Part shown: positions 13,301-25,749 of the stretch, one piece after another
Position numbering within the stretch: the first letter of the stretch is position 1
How the letters are laid out: each line of letters opens with the position of its first letter
Assembly: GCA_023078555.1 (NCBI GenBank)
Contig: CM041201.1
Span: 6,703,172-6,767,171 of the forward strand
DNA length: 64,000 nt
Direction: 5' to 3'
Source of the DNA: Ulva prolifera
Lineage: Eukaryota > Chlorophyta > Ulvophyceae > Ulvales > Ulvaceae
Made by a program: the position numbers and the translations under genes
The notes under the pieces: model-generated
The model's database searches: none
Seen by the model: the letters and a program-made list of their open reading frames with translations, nothing else
What the model was told of the DNA's origin: nothing

Positions 13301-15940
13301 ATATACACGCGGTACGATCGTTCCCTCCGTCGCGGCAACCCATGACGCCTTGGCAACAGCGTGCAGGCCTCGGGGGCCACGACTCGTGGCTGTATGTATC
13401 TAAGATACAGGGACAGATCGGCAAAAGAATCGCTGCGAGATCTACATGAGAAACTGTCGTACCGATCGAAAATCTGAGCGAACACTGCCATAGGATGCGA
13501 TCAAATGATCGCGATGATGATCAATGTGACGGGTGAAGCCCGAGAAGCAGGAGAGTGGCGCTGCCTCTCGCTCGTGTCGCCAGGACACTTCACAGAAAAT
13601 CGCAGAAACACAGCGGTGGTCCGAACGCAGTAGGATAGAAGATATTCTTGCTCGGGACCAAAAGTAATGCAGCTGCCGAGAATCGAACTCGGATCTTCAC
13701 GGCCACAACGTGAAATTCTAACCATTAAACCACAGCTGCTCAGTGCTGTTTACCTTCACTGTCAGATTTCTTGAAAATGTTGGCCATATTGTGTTATGTT
13801 GAGTCTGACACTGACCGGGTTTGCGAGAAGCACAAGAAAGTCTGACCATACCTGATCCGGGAAGCAGTGCTCCTGAAATAAATTAAAAAAAAAATTCCAT
13901 GCGTCACCGGTGCAATTAAAGTGTGATTCAACAGAGTTTTATATACTGCCTCCTTGAGGTGGCCTTACGCTGTGGTGAGAGGATGTGATGCGGGCACCAG
14001 TCACTCATGCGTTGACCTAGGGGCGCTTTGGCACTCATCTCTTCACGTGCTAGAACCTGTGTGTCCGTATGCTTGCAGAGATCTATGAGGTCTATCTCTC
14101 AGGGTGGGTGGCGGTGCCGCCGGGCCTGCGGCGACTGCTACTGTGTGGTAAATGTCGCCGCTGGCGGGCTGCAACATGCGGTCTATTCTTGGCGCTGTGC
14201 ACAGTCCAGTTCACAACGATGTCACGGACTCGTGGGCCAAACTTCATGGTGAGTGTGTTTGTGTCGTGTCCGTCTCACCTCCCGGGTGCCCTGGCGGGTG
14301 TGGCAGGATGCACAGATGGTGTTTCTACCTCGATTTGGCATGAGTTGATCGCTGAAGGGGTTGAGATTGTTTGAGAATGCCTGCTATCTTGAGATAACAA
14401 GCACGGAGGGGACTTCTGAAAGTGCAGGTCCTTGGCGCTGTTCGAGACCCAGTGCTCTCCACTACATAGACTAATCTTGACGAAATGCAGTAGGTCAAGA
14501 TTCTATGACTGAGTGATCAGGTACTGAAATGGCGGAGTTGCAGTCATGATGAATTTGACGTGAAAGCATCGATGGGCAGACACACCATTTAAGGGTGTTC
14601 CACACCTGCTCACAAATAAAGAGGCGACCTGAAAGCTTCTGGAACACGTGGAAGTTGCCCTGGCGGCGCTCATATGCAGCCTCTGGGACAAGAAAGTCCC
14701 GCGCATTGGCCAGCCCATTGGCGCCGATGGGCCCAAGGTCAGGCAGCTGGAAGTGGCCGCTGTACACCTCCAGGACATAGCCTCGCGCCTCCATGGAAAC
14801 TGTGCTGCTGCTTGCAAGGTCAACGCTGAAGCGTATGCCTCGCTGGACGACCGCAATCTCCCCTGGGGCGATATGTATATGCCCCATCTCCGTCTTCAAA
14901 ATGAGGTCACCTATGCATGTGGCGGTAGTGATAATGATAGGTGAATTAGGGTGTGACAGGCATGCGGAGACGCGACAGGTTATGGAGGCAGATGTGTTGT
15001 GGGCCGAAGGGCAGGGCTGTTCCATCGGGGTTCATAAACAGAGGGTTTACCTTCCTGGGGAACGAATAAGAAGTCGCCGTCAGCGTTGCACATGCAGCTG
15101 TCCAGCATGCTGGCTGTGATTGCGTATACATGGATGGCATATCCATCCTTCATGGACGGGCTGCCTGCACAGCACATGGTGTGCAGGCCATGGATAAAAT
15201 TTGTTTGGACATGAGGAATCGGTGTCGCCTTCCAGCGCAATTGTCTTGGAGTAACGATGCATTTGCTGGCATCTGAAGTAATGTGGACCTCTTCAGGAAA
15301 CGGCTCGAAGGGCTTGTGCACAACTGATGGGAGACATCTATACAGCCATGTCCGCTGATTTTGCCTGCAGATCACGATCAGGCTGAAGCGACGGGAGATC
15401 TTACGTCTATCAACACGAGGCCACGCTACAAAAAATTTCGGCAGCGGCCACAGACGCTCCGACACGACACAGACGCACCTGCGGGGAGCCGTGAATGCAG
15501 TGCCACTGACTTGCTCGGCATACAGTCCATAGGGACATAATCGAGGATTATTCTGGCCTTTTGGAAGGGACCCGGGAAGTGCTTCGCTCTGGAACTCATT
15601 GCCTGCATATGCGTGGTCCGACTAGCGCAAAGACAGGTCGAAAGGCTCCGTCGGGGTACGTAAAGTATGGTTTCTATTCAGTTTAGCACGGTCAATGGAC
15701 GGAATCGGCGAGGTCACATTAACGAGTACAGAAGCTGGAGCGTGTGTGATATAGGCTGAACATCATTTGGCAGTCGCGACGCCGATGCGGTCCGCAAATC
15801 AAAGCATGCAGCATACTGGACAGCAGGGTCTCCACCATCTGCTGTCACCATACCTGTTCAGCGGCCGCAATGTTACCGTGGCTGGAAAACGTACCAAAAC
15901 CCGACATGTACTTGAGCTGCTTTCGCTGTGCGTCTGACAT
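10391..15940 (-). CDS. HGD: homogentisate 1,2-dioxygenase
   Basis: HGD is a non-haem Fe(II) dioxygenase that opens the ring of homogentisate to maleylacetoacetate in tyrosine catabolism. Exon 1 (15895-15940) codes [15 protein letters not shown] and splits the next Gly codon. Exon 2 (15479-15602) resumes [16 protein letters not shown] and ends APR. Later exons give [48 protein letters not shown] and [11 protein letters not shown] (ending 14606). After a 3.2 kb intron, [14 protein letters not shown] resumes at 11388. Iron ligands are present: His and Glu in [14 protein letters not shown], and His in [12 protein letters not shown]. The last exon gives [14 protein letters not shown] and stops at 10391-10393. 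All joins listed are in phase. The protein is family length with no visible lesion. No plastid or peroxisomal signal is obvious, so it is probably cytosolic. Confidence 0.95.
13660..13663 (-). terminator. RNA polymerase III T-run after tRNA-His
   Basis: TTTT on the minus strand starts 4 bases past the tRNA discriminator base. This is the usual minimal Pol III stop and supports an independent tRNA transcript. Confidence 0.7.
13668..13739 (-). tRNA. tRNA-His (GTG)
   Basis: A 72-nt cloverleaf on the minus strand. The acceptor GCAGCTG pairs with CAGCTGC, followed by discriminator A at 13668. The anticodon stem TCACG/CGTGA encloses loop TTGTGGC with anticodon GTG (His). The T stem CCGAG/CTCGG encloses TTCGATT. 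The internal promoter shows an A-box-like TGGTTTAATGG and a B box around GTTCGATTC. There is no intron, and CCA is not encoded, as expected for a nuclear gene. Nuclear tRNA-His receives an extra 5' G after transcription. The gene lies within an intron of HGD on the same strand. Confidence 0.95.
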
Positions 15941-16563
15941 AGCGGCGATCGTGCTTGTCAAGGCCACAACAGACAACGAGAAATAACTAGAAATCTTTAT
16001 GTCGTGCAAGACGATTTCGGGTCAGCAGCAGGACACGGCCATGAACCCATGCAGAATCCAGAGCTGGCACAGCGCAGCCGGCAAAGCGTAGGCGTTGCTG
16101 CCAACGACCCATGTAGATGGCAGTTCAAAACTGGTGAAAGACGTGGTCGACACATTTATACCCTTACTTCACTGTCAGCTCGATTTCTGTCAAGCGAAGA
16201 TGTATAGCTGGACGTCCACCTGTATGTGGGCCTTGTCGCCACGATGCTTCGTCATCACCATAGCTTCATCATTGCTATATAAAGATGCCCCTTATTGGAG
16301 CAAGGCATGGAACATAAGAGCTGTTGCGCCTCATGCCATCATCCAAGTTGTGTAGTTGCGTTGTTCATTCAAGCTGGACAGATTGCCTTGAGAAGATGAC
16401 ATGAATGTACAAGGTCACAAACCGAGTGCACATGGCGACAACAGCACTGAGATCACAGCATCACAGTGCTCATTCCGATAAAAGTTGACACTGTTGATCA
16501 TGTAATAATTTGAACACCAGCAAACGAAATTAAGCCAAAGCACCCACAGCTGCAGCGGCATGA
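15941..16563. other. HGD 5' flank and 3' flank of the ankyrin gene
   Basis: 623 bases separating two minus-strand genes. A TATATAAAG-like stretch sits near 16275 on the plus strand but faces away from HGD. No coding frame was recognised. Confidence 0.4.
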
Positions 16564-19500
16564 TCAGGATGAAGTGCCATCCAGTGCATCCAGTATGTCA
16601 TTCCCCAGCCAATTGAGGACCTCTTCGCTCTGAACAGCTGCTTGCCCTTGAATGCTAGAAGGGACAGACCCTGACGCGAACGCGAGATCATGCTTTGGCC
16701 GAACAGCATGCCCCTCCAGGACGCTTGTGACAGCGTCCGATGTCAGGTCACGCCGCAAATGGTGGTGGTGATGCACTTCATTGCCGCTGGGGAGTGGCCC
16801 ATCTAGCCCGAACGGATCGCTGGGGAGTTCACGCATGTACTTGTGCTCGCTTCCAGGGATCGGCAACGTCCCAACAGACCGGTGATGCCCATCTACAGAA
16901 CCCCCGCCCGCCTTCGGGAACATGTGGGCATGCATCTCCATGCTGCGCCCCATGGGTGCGGCCGGAAGCTGCGGGCTGCTGCTCCCTTTGCTTGCCGGCA
17001 TGAACGGCGGGGCACGTGTGGACAGCTGCCCAAAACGCAGGCCCTGCTCTTTGTAGCGCCCATTCACTTCCCCAGCCATTCGATGCTGCTGCTGCTGCTG
17101 GCTCATGGCCACAAACGAGCTTGAGTGAGCCGCCTGGTGTGTTGGAGGCTCAGGCTTGCTGTCAAACACATGCATATTGGACCCGTAGGAGGCCCCATAT
17201 GGCTGTGGCTGGTGCTGACCAGGGCTGTGGTGCACTTTCATGCCGTTGCGCTGCATGCCAGGCGGTTTGGGACCGCCGTAGCCGTCCATCACGCCAGGGG
17301 CCGGGGGTGGAACGGGTGGCGGCCCGGGCGGAAGGGGCCGCGAAACGGCCCCGTTCGCAGGGGGATTGATCCGAAACATCCCGTTCGCGCTGCTGCCAAA
17401 CGGCCGCATCCCCGGGCTTCCATGCTGCGGCATCCGAACCTGCGCCGGAAGCTGCACTGGGCTGCCACGCTGTTGCATCGGGGCGCCCGGCATGGGTGGC
17501 CCAGAGGACGGCGGCCAGCCACTGTGCGCGCCACGCTGTCCGATATCCCCTACTGTGATGCCACTGCTGGCACTGTCCATCGCACCCACTAGGTCGGACC
17601 CCAGAAGGTCCATCATGGGGTCCGCCATGTGGGAACTGGTCCCGCTGAATGGATTTGCAGGAGAGAGGGCTTGTGGCTGGGCCGGTGCGGGCGGGTGGGG
17701 AGCTGGGCCACTTGTTCGGCTGCTGCTCGCATCCATGTTCGGCTGTGGACTACCCCTGGGTGGCGAAGGCGCCGGGCCCCCCGCCATCGGCATCCGCAGC
17801 GGCTGCATCCCAGCTGGGCGTGCTGACGCATGCATGTGCATGCCTGGAGGCGGCGGCACTGGCGCAGCATGCCCAGATTGCAGACGCGGTGGATGATGAC
17901 CAACCATCGCGGCCGCTGGCGAGGCTCCACGTGATGTGTCCGCCCCTGCATACGGTGCCTGACCGCGCGGGGGAGGCGGGGGAGGGGGAGGGACCGCCTC
18001 CGCCAGGTTGAGCTGCTGCTGCACGGCTGCTGCCGCTGCATGAGCCGGTGTCGTATGCAGCGGCGGCGGCGCCTCCGCAGCAGCACAGGGCGTCTCTGCC
18101 AGGCTCTCCTCACTCTCCGGCTCTGACGGCTCCGGGGCGCGCAACGCGTCGGCGGCAGGACCACCCTCTTGCAGCGTCTTCTGCACCGCCCGGGCGCGCT
18201 CAAGGAGCTGCTTGTCAAGCATGAGCTCCACCGACCGCACAGCGTCAAGCACCGAGTCCAGCTGGTCCTCGTCTATCGGCGGTCGAATGCTGACCACTAA
18301 CTGCTGCCGCAACGGCCCGACCTTCTCCAGCCGCGCCTTGACCTTCTTGCCCTGTTTCACGCTTATGTTGTGGTTTGAGCAAACATCATACAGCACCGAG
18401 ATAACGTTGAGGAACGTCGCGTGATGCTCCACCTCGCTGCACACCGAGGCGGCATCCACCATGAAGTCCCACATCTTGCGGAGCTGCTCCGGGCGGATGT
18501 CCAGAGCATCCTCACCAGTGCACCACTGCCATATTGCCTCCTCTGGGGAAACGCGGCCCTCAAGCAGAACCCGCCGAAATGCATTGAGTTCTGCCGCCTC
18601 ATGCGCTGTGCAACCAAACCGATCCCTCTGCTCAGGCTCTGGGGTCATCGGCTCAGAGTTCGGGACGCCGTTTGGTTCTACCACACGTGGTTTTGTCATC
18701 CCGTTCTCATGCACCGGCGTGCGATGCTTCGGGCGCACATGTGGGGTCAGGTCCTCATGCATAGGTTCAACATCCTGCAAATGAAAGTTATTCCGTGCCA
18801 ACATTCATTTCATGGCAATACCACCAGAACACATGCTGTGACAGTCTCATGCTCGGGACATAAGCACACCGTGTCTTTGCGTTTTGCTACCTTCTTCTCG
18901 TTCTTTCTGGCTGTTCGCTTCGCCCGCTGTCGCGCTCGGCGTGCCTCAGCTCCCTCCGCCTCCTGCTCAATCTCATGCAGCAGTTCATCCATCTGTTCTC
19001 GTGCGCGCTCATTGCGCTCCTCAAACTCCTCCTGCGTCATGCCGTTCTCCTTGTTCTGATGCTTATGTTTGCGCCGCTGCCGCATCTGATTTGCCAGCTG
19101 TGCCCGCTTGATCAGTCCCACCACCTGCCGCCGATCATTCTGTTCCGCGTGCTCAAGCACAGACATCCCATCTTCATCACGGTGCGATACGTTTGCGCCA
19201 TATGAAGTCAAGACCTTGACACACTCTAAGCTGCCATACCTAAACAGCACACACGAGCTGCTTCAAGCCCACTGCACCGCTGCAACTCATGCTGCATTTG
19301 CGTAAGCCACGCATCCTGCGTCAGTGGAAACACTGATGCATGCTTCCTCATGTCAAAAGTCGCAGGTGGAGAGGACTTACCGACAAGCCATTGACAATGC
19401 GGTCCGGCCCTTGCTATCAGTATTGTCTAGCTCAGCGTTGCTCTTCAACAGTAGCTCGCATGCAGTGGCATTGTCAGACAGGCAAGCCACCATCAATGGA

Positions 19501-20340
19501 GTATATCCCTGCTGCTCTTCGTGTTCCATATCCGCTTTCAATGATATCAACGTCTCTACAATCCGATCATGGGCGTTGTGGATGGCATACATCAGCGGGG
19601 TCCCGCCATTGTCATCGTCTTGGGCGTTGACATCTGCTTTGAATTTTGCACACAGCTGCAAACACGCTTACCCTTGACGCACATTAGCATAGTGGCGTAT
19701 ATCACAAGCAGGACGGTTACCGTAAGAGCGCAGGAGCTAGATTGCAATTCACCTTGCATGCAGCACCCCAGCCCTTCTGCACAGCATACATCAGGATGCG
19801 ATCTGACACATCACCCAGAGTTTGCTCGTCATACTCTGCCTCGACACGTACAAATGCAGCTTCTAAGTCGTTGATCTCTTGCTGATCCGCTGCATCTATC
19901 AGTGCTTTGGCACACACAGCATGGTGTGACAAGCTGACATCAGCGCCTTCAGGGGCAGATGAGTGCCAAGCATCCAACAAAATGTCAGCAATGTCCTGTT
20001 CTACCACCCTGCAAGCCAGATCACCGTGATTCCTCGGTTGACGGAACCTCCCGTATGCACGGGCATAGGTTGCCCAAGATGAGCTCCTACACACTGCTGA
20101 AGAATCTCACTCTTTCCGGCGCTGCAGTGGCCCCATGTTTCGCACACATCGCCAGCACGGACAGCTAGATCTTCCGAAGTAGCCTATGTGGGGTCGTGTG
20201 GGCGACTGTGTTGGCGTTCTTGGCTCTGCGGCCGGCTCGACCGGGTGCCCGCCAGCAGCGCTGTCCGTCCAAACCTCCGCGGGTACACCAGCCGCAGCCT
20301 GTGCTTTTGATGCCGCATTCTTTTTGGCCACCCTCGGCAT
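16564..20340 (-). CDS. ankyrin-repeat / coiled-coil / proline-rich protein
   Basis: A spliced gene without a recognised ortholog. The likely start is MPRVAKKNAASKAQ (20338-20340), a basic low-complexity head. Exon about 19999-19757 is helical (VVEQDIADILLDAW). Exon about 19661-19380 carries ankyrin repeats (GGTPLMYAIHNAHDR, then GYTPLMVACLSDNA and GRTALSMAC). Exon about 19240-18890 completes another repeat (SYGANVSHRDEDG) and passes into a charged coiled coil (EEFEERNERAREQMDELL) with a very basic end. It joins in phase (GAGAAGAAG|GATGTTGAA) to the final exon of about 2.2 kb. That exon has a helical region around EAIWQWCTGEDAL, then a long Pro/Met/Gln/Gly-rich disordered stretch with a run of Pro and a CAG-coded Gln run near 17085. 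The C-terminus, EEVLNWLGNDILDALDG, is acidic and amphipathic, like an activation or docking helix. The stop is at 16564. A regulatory or scaffold role is inference only. The exon 1 to 2 join is unresolved. Confidence 0.75.
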
Positions 20341-22128
20341 GTATCCTGGACGCGATTGTGAACGTTCTCAAGGTTGTGCAGTCAGTCGCCTGACCAATGC
20401 ATATACGGCAACAGGATTGCCTTCGCAGGAAAATATTCCTATGTACAACTCAATATGACCCTACTGATACTGCGTGCGCAAATGCCGACTCGCGGATGCT
20501 TCGCGAGTGAATACCGCATAGCCCCACCACCACATGACCGCGGACACCACCGACGTGACATAGATTCATCGATACACCAGCTACAGCATATCTCGAGCTC
20601 ACATCAAGGCTCAGATGGGGTAGGAGAGCGCTGTTCATAGCAGCGGAAGGTTGGGATTCCTGGATCGCACCACCTGGCGGGCTCCGTTTACTCCCAACAC
20701 CGCCAAAAAGCACAGTAAACGGAAGATGCTGAACAAATATGCTCTAATCCTTTGAATAGCTGCAAATCTGGGCACGTGCACAGTCAAAATCAAGTTTTAT
20801 AGACATGCAACCTGAAAACTAAATCACGCTGACGTACATTGTTTTGTCATGCCAGCACTTCGTGATTAAGGAACCTGCGTGTGGAATTGCGGCCCGGCGA
20901 CTCGCGTTGCATCGCTCTCCAAGCAACGCGACGTTGCGTCATCCTTTGCCAATACACTTAGAACAACACTCCGAACCGGGGCCGCCGCTGGTTGCTGACG
21001 GCGGCGCCGGATGCGTCATGATGCTGGCGTGCTCTTCGTGCCACGCGTAGCCACGTTGTGTGTCCCAGCACCCGAGGCAGCATGCGCTGGATGCTTGTAG
21101 TCAGAATCCAGGCCCAGGCGATTCCGCAAATGACAGCCAGAGGTACATCTAGACGCTGGCTTCTGTTCCGCAGGCACCATCGTTCTCAGGCGCACACTTC
21201 TCGAATGTGCTGCAGATCGCGGTTGTTTGAACTGAGCCGTTGCTGCGAACAGTGAACCGCCCCGACCGCTTCAGCTGCTGTGCATGCACGTTCTTAACAG
21301 GATTTACGTACGTCTGCATTGCTGCCAGTCAGATTTTTGATATATCTATAGCCCGGGCTACCGTTCCATGAGGCAAGCCAGGCATGGCCGTGTTGCACAG
21401 TCTGAGATTGGGCTGCCAGGATCTGTATGGCCTTCACCTGTGGGGCGTGTTGAAGCAGGCATATACGAGGTTTTTGTATTGAGCCCTGGCTCGGATCGTG
21501 TGCAAGGCTGCCGGACAGTTGCATTAGCACAGTTGGCTCTCATATGTTGCTCTGACAGATCATTTCACCCAAAACCAGAGACCACGATGGAGGCCGCGCC
21601 TCTCTGCGAGTGTTGACCAGACCATGCATGCAACGCTCTCGAGCTGGACGGAGTCACATGTTGACGAGGCAGCTCTCTTTACATGTAACATCAGATGCTC
21701 GCACTACTGCACCCCACCACGCTGTGGCTGTGCACGTGTCCCAAACCTGCATCATAGCATGCCCGTGAAGCCTGCCCAAACGCCTGGAGCCAGGTCGCAC
21801 ACAGGACTCTCCACGCTTCCGCCGCCCGCAGCAACCGCAGACACAGCCAGTGTGTCTATCCCCAAGGCCACCTACAACGATTTCCCCAGCCCCAGCATGG
21901 CCCCAGCCAGCGCGGCGCTCTCCCTACCTGGCAAGTGCCCCGCGCTAACCCCGCGCCCGAGACCCCACACTGCCAGCCCCATTGCCCTCCCTTCGCGCCG
22001 GCCTGTACCCGCAGCGCCTCTACGCAGCAGCCGCCGCGGGTCCACCACACGGCCTCGACAAGAGTGCGCTGACCCCCGGGCCATCGCGGACCCTGTGTTT
22101 TACCGGGGCGGCTGTCAGGCCGCGCCGC
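20341..22128. other. intergenic, upstream of ankyrin gene and downstream of GPI
   Basis: No family motif in any frame. The part from about 21,750 to 22,100 is C-rich on the plus strand and gives a Pro/Ala-rich plus frame. This looks compositional, because it lies next to the GC-rich end of GPI. Confidence 0.4.
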
Positions 22129-24747
22129 CTACTCGGTCCACAGGCCGTGGGACTCCTCTGCAGGGGAGTGCTCGACGCCCTCAATGTCGAGAAGCGACGA
22201 CGGGAAGACGTCGCGCGGCTCCGGGTACTTGAGCTCCGTCTTGCCGTCGAGATACCGGTTCATGAGGCGCATCGTCGACACGTTGAAGCCGGTGAGTGGC
22301 GTGCCGGACGACCTCACGCCATTCATCGCCACTCGCACCTTGGACGCTAGCACCTTGCCCAGTTCCACACCCCACTGGTCAAACGAGTTGATGTTCCAGA
22401 TAAAGCCCTGCACGGCAGACCCCCATGCATGTGCTTCCACAGCATACGTGGCGATGCAACAGGCCCGCACCCTGGAGCCAGCAAAAGCCAAAAACTCAAA
22501 ACTCCCGGAGATGAGCTTCCTCCACGTATGCTGGCGCGGCTGCATGGACTGACACGGCCTGCGGTTGTAACGAGCATTCTGCAGGCACACACGGCACCGG
22601 GAGCAGCACAGCGCCGGGTGGGAGGCAGCGCACCTGCACCGCGATGCGGTCCTCGTACAGTGCGAGCAGCTGGCCGACGGTGTACGCGTTGAGCTCCGGC
22701 AGCATGATGCTCATGGACGGACGGTTGCCGGTGAACGTCTTGTGCGGGATGAGCATGTCCGGCACGTTCTCACTTCGCAGCTCGACGGGCGCCTTGCCGA
22801 TGGCGAGCGCGTCGGCCTGCGCGAAGAAGTTGCACATCAGCTCGTCGTGGTTGCTCACGATCTCGCCCTTGAGGTACACTGACTGCTGCGAGCGCACGAC
22901 GCCGATGAACTCCGCGGGCACGGGGCGGCCCTGGTGGATGAGCTGGTAGAACGAGTGCTGGCCGTTCGTGCCGGGCTCCCCAAAGTCGACCTCGCCCGCC
23001 TTGTACGGCAGCGGCAGGCCATTGATGTCCACGCCCTTGCCGTTGCTCTCCATTGCCACCTGCACCCGGCTCACAGCGTGACGCAGGCCTGACCTGTGTG
23101 GACGGGGGTGGCATCCAGGGTCAGCAAGATTGTTTGTAGATGGGCATGCCAGAGGTGTTCACTGGAACGCCTGCCATTCGACCACGCTGCTACGTCTGGG
23201 ACCGGTGATGGCAGGCCGCACCTGTTGGATGTGGGGCGCGAGCTTGCTGAGCGCTTGGCAGTAGGGCAGAATAGCGCGGGAGGAGTAGCCGAGGAAGGTG
23301 GAGTTCCAGACGCTGAAGAGGCCCATCATGACGGGAATGTTCTCGTGGAACTCGGCGGTGCGGAAGTGCTCGTCCATGCTGTGCGCGCCCTCCAGGAACA
23401 GCTCGCACTGGTTGAAGCCGTACTGCAGCGCCAGTGGCAGGATGCCGACGGCGGAGCACACAGAGTAGCGCCCGCCGACCCAGTCCCAGAAGCCAAACAT
23501 GTTGTCCGTGTCGATGCCAAACTGCTTCACGAGCTTCTTGTTGGTGGACACGGCGACCATATGCTTCGGGATGGCGTCGACGCCGAGTTTCGCGACAAGC
23601 CATGTGCGCACGGTTCGCGCGTTGAGCATCGTCTCGGCGGTCGTGAACGTCTTTGACACCACCACCACCATCGTCTCCTCCTGATCCAGCCCTGCACGCA
23701 TGCCTGCTCAGCACTGCAGATGACCAGCGCACTGGAGCACGCCGATGCCTCTGCAGACAGCAGCGCCGCGCTACCTACTCACGCTCTGCTGGGAGGCTGA
23801 ACACAAGGCCGGCCTTGTACTGCTGCTCACGACCAGCCCCCTGGAGCTGCCGCAGGGCCGCTCGGCAACAAATGTGCGGCCGGCTATGCCAGACCGCCCC
23901 GCCCTCATAGCATTGCGCTGGCCTTGCAAGGGCCCCGAAAGCGGACCTGTGTGCTCGCGACTGCAAGGGATCTGTAGGTTGACATGAGTGGCAGGTGAGC
24001 GGAAGGGCCGACGGGGCGTACCTTTCAGGGCCTTGGCCACATCGATGGGGTCGACGTTGGCGAGGAACCGCAGCACGCGGCCCTTGGCAGCGGCCATCGC
24101 GGTCTGGTCCGTGGCCAGCGCCGTGTGCACGAAGAGCGGCCCCAGGTAGGACCCGCCGATGCCGACACAGACGACGTTCTTGATGGGCTTGCCTGTCACG
24201 CCGACCCACTCGCCGCTGCGCACGCGGTCCGAGAACGCCTTGATGCGGTCCAGCACTTCCCACACATCCTTGACTATGTTGACGCCGTCGACCTCGATCT
24301 TGGCCTTGCGGGGGGCGCGTAGAGCCGTGTGCAGGACCGGGCGGTCCTCAGTCACATTGATGCGCTCTCCCGCAAACATCGCGTCCATCTTCTCCCGCAG
24401 CCCTGCTGCCGCTGCGAGCTTCAGGAGCTTCTGCACGGCAGATGCGGGGGTGTGGTAGAGCGGCAGCGTGCGCTGTGATGCTGCCCTGACGCGCTGACAG
24501 TCGGTGTGCGCACCTCCTTGGTTTCGACCGACACGCGCTGGCGGGAGAAGTCCGCATACACCCCATCGCTCTCCATGCACAAGGCGTCGATGCGGCTCTC
24601 ATCGAAGAGCAGGTCCTTGAGGTGAGCCTTTTTTATGTCTGTGACATGAGACACGAGATCTTGCCATTCTGGGGTTTCGGAGATGCCCGGGCCTGGAGTG
24701 GCCTCGTCGTACGACGTCTGCACGCACGTGTCCCGAGACATGTGCAC
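22129..24747 (-). CDS. GPI: glucose-6-phosphate isomerase
   Basis: GPI interconverts glucose-6-phosphate and fructose-6-phosphate. The exons in order give [17 protein letters not shown] and the [10 protein letters not shown] region near 24550; [67 protein letters not shown]; and [16 protein letters not shown]. After these come [15 protein letters not shown] and the signature [15 protein letters not shown], with the stop TAG at 22129-22131. The catalytic Glu (ESNGKGV), His (GTNGQH) and Lys (GVELGK) are present. The sequence is closest to plant cytosolic-type GPI. The start is [10 protein letters not shown] (24745-24747) or the Met two codons on; no transit peptide is evident. Coding GC is higher than in the surroundings. 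Introns near 23.1 kb, 23.7-24.0 kb and 22.5 kb interrupt the frame. Confidence 0.95.
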
Positions 24748-25749
24748 ATGCCTTACAAAGATAGCAATCGCACAGTTTCTCTTTAACGAGCAGATACAGG
24801 CTCTTCAAACGCATTGACGAAGCGACGCAGTGGGTGCAGGCGATGCACTGCACAGGCTGACAAGGGCAAAAGCGATCATGCTTGGAGACGACGTTACTCT
24901 GAACCGGCAGCAACACAATCATCGAAGCATGGAACTTGATCAGTTCCTACTACGACGCAGCCACGATGACCCTGCTGCGTTCACAGCGCTGAAGTTGCGC
25001 CACAAACGAAAATGCTGAACCGAACGGAAGGACCGTGACTGCCCACGGCGTATATGAAGCCCGCCGACAGTCAGAAAATACGGCTACAACCTGAGAAATA
25101 CTGTCCTCACATACATCCATGGATTCGGGCGGCACACCATTAGGAGATCGTCCTTGGCTTCGCAGATTGTGTAGCGAGGCCTCGACGTTGCTACGGGCCT
25201 ACACGTAGCTTGTATAGCTCAATTAATCATCGAGGTTGGTGCATTTGGCCGATATGCAAAGTCTGATGACATGCCCTGAGTTACATGTGTTTTCATGCGC
25301 AGCGAATTTAACGTCATGTGGAACACCCCGGCAGACTCTGCAGGACAGTTGAGCACACCTTTGCCCCGGGACTTGTTTGGAGACCTTGCAGCCTGTGGTT
25401 CTGTGAAGCCGACTTGCTGGCAGGACTGATGCCCGTTGTGGGGACAGCGACAGCATTGCAGTAGAGAACCCGGCAGAGAAACAGGGTGAGGACGGCAGAG
25501 ATATGAAGTGCGGTACAGACGGCAGCGCATATTCGTAAAGCGGTCCTGATGCCTCACCTGAGATCCCACTGGTGTGATCCGGACGCACCACAAGTTACCA
25601 TCGTGGCACGGCGGAGCGCTGAAAATGGCTGCAGGCGCCGCATGCACAGGCACGCGGAGCTGTCCAAGAAACTAGAAATCCACGACCTCCCTGTATTACC
25701 CGCTGCTTGTTGATCAAAGAGATCGACCTATGACGACATTTTGTGAAGG
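24748..25749. other. upstream flank of GPI
   Basis: About 1 kb with only short unrelated frames. No RNA gene or repeat was recognised. It probably includes the GPI promoter. Confidence 0.4.

Larger units (their letters stand above)
11389..14605 (-). other. long HGD intron hosting a tRNA gene
   Basis: This 3,217-base intron is bounded by donor GAGCAG|GTGTGG and acceptor ACGCAG|GATCAC. It is many times longer than the other introns in the window. It contains tRNA-His at 13668-13739 on the same strand. It also has an A-run (T-run on the transcribed strand) near 13885-13895. No other gene was recognised inside it. Whether the length reflects old insertions cannot be told by eye. Confidence 0.8.

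Noticed and set aside
16265-16285. TATATAAAG as a promoter for HGD
   Set aside because: It is upstream of HGD but on the opposite strand orientation, and no plus-strand gene follows it.
21624-22232. Pro/Ala-rich 202-codon plus-strand frame
   Set aside because: Lies in the GC-rich flank and overlaps the end of GPI; the composition explains its openness and there is no domain or splice support.
22644-23656. Long plus-strand frames opposite GPI
   Set aside because: They mirror the GPI exons in antisense; the minus strand carries all the enzyme signatures.
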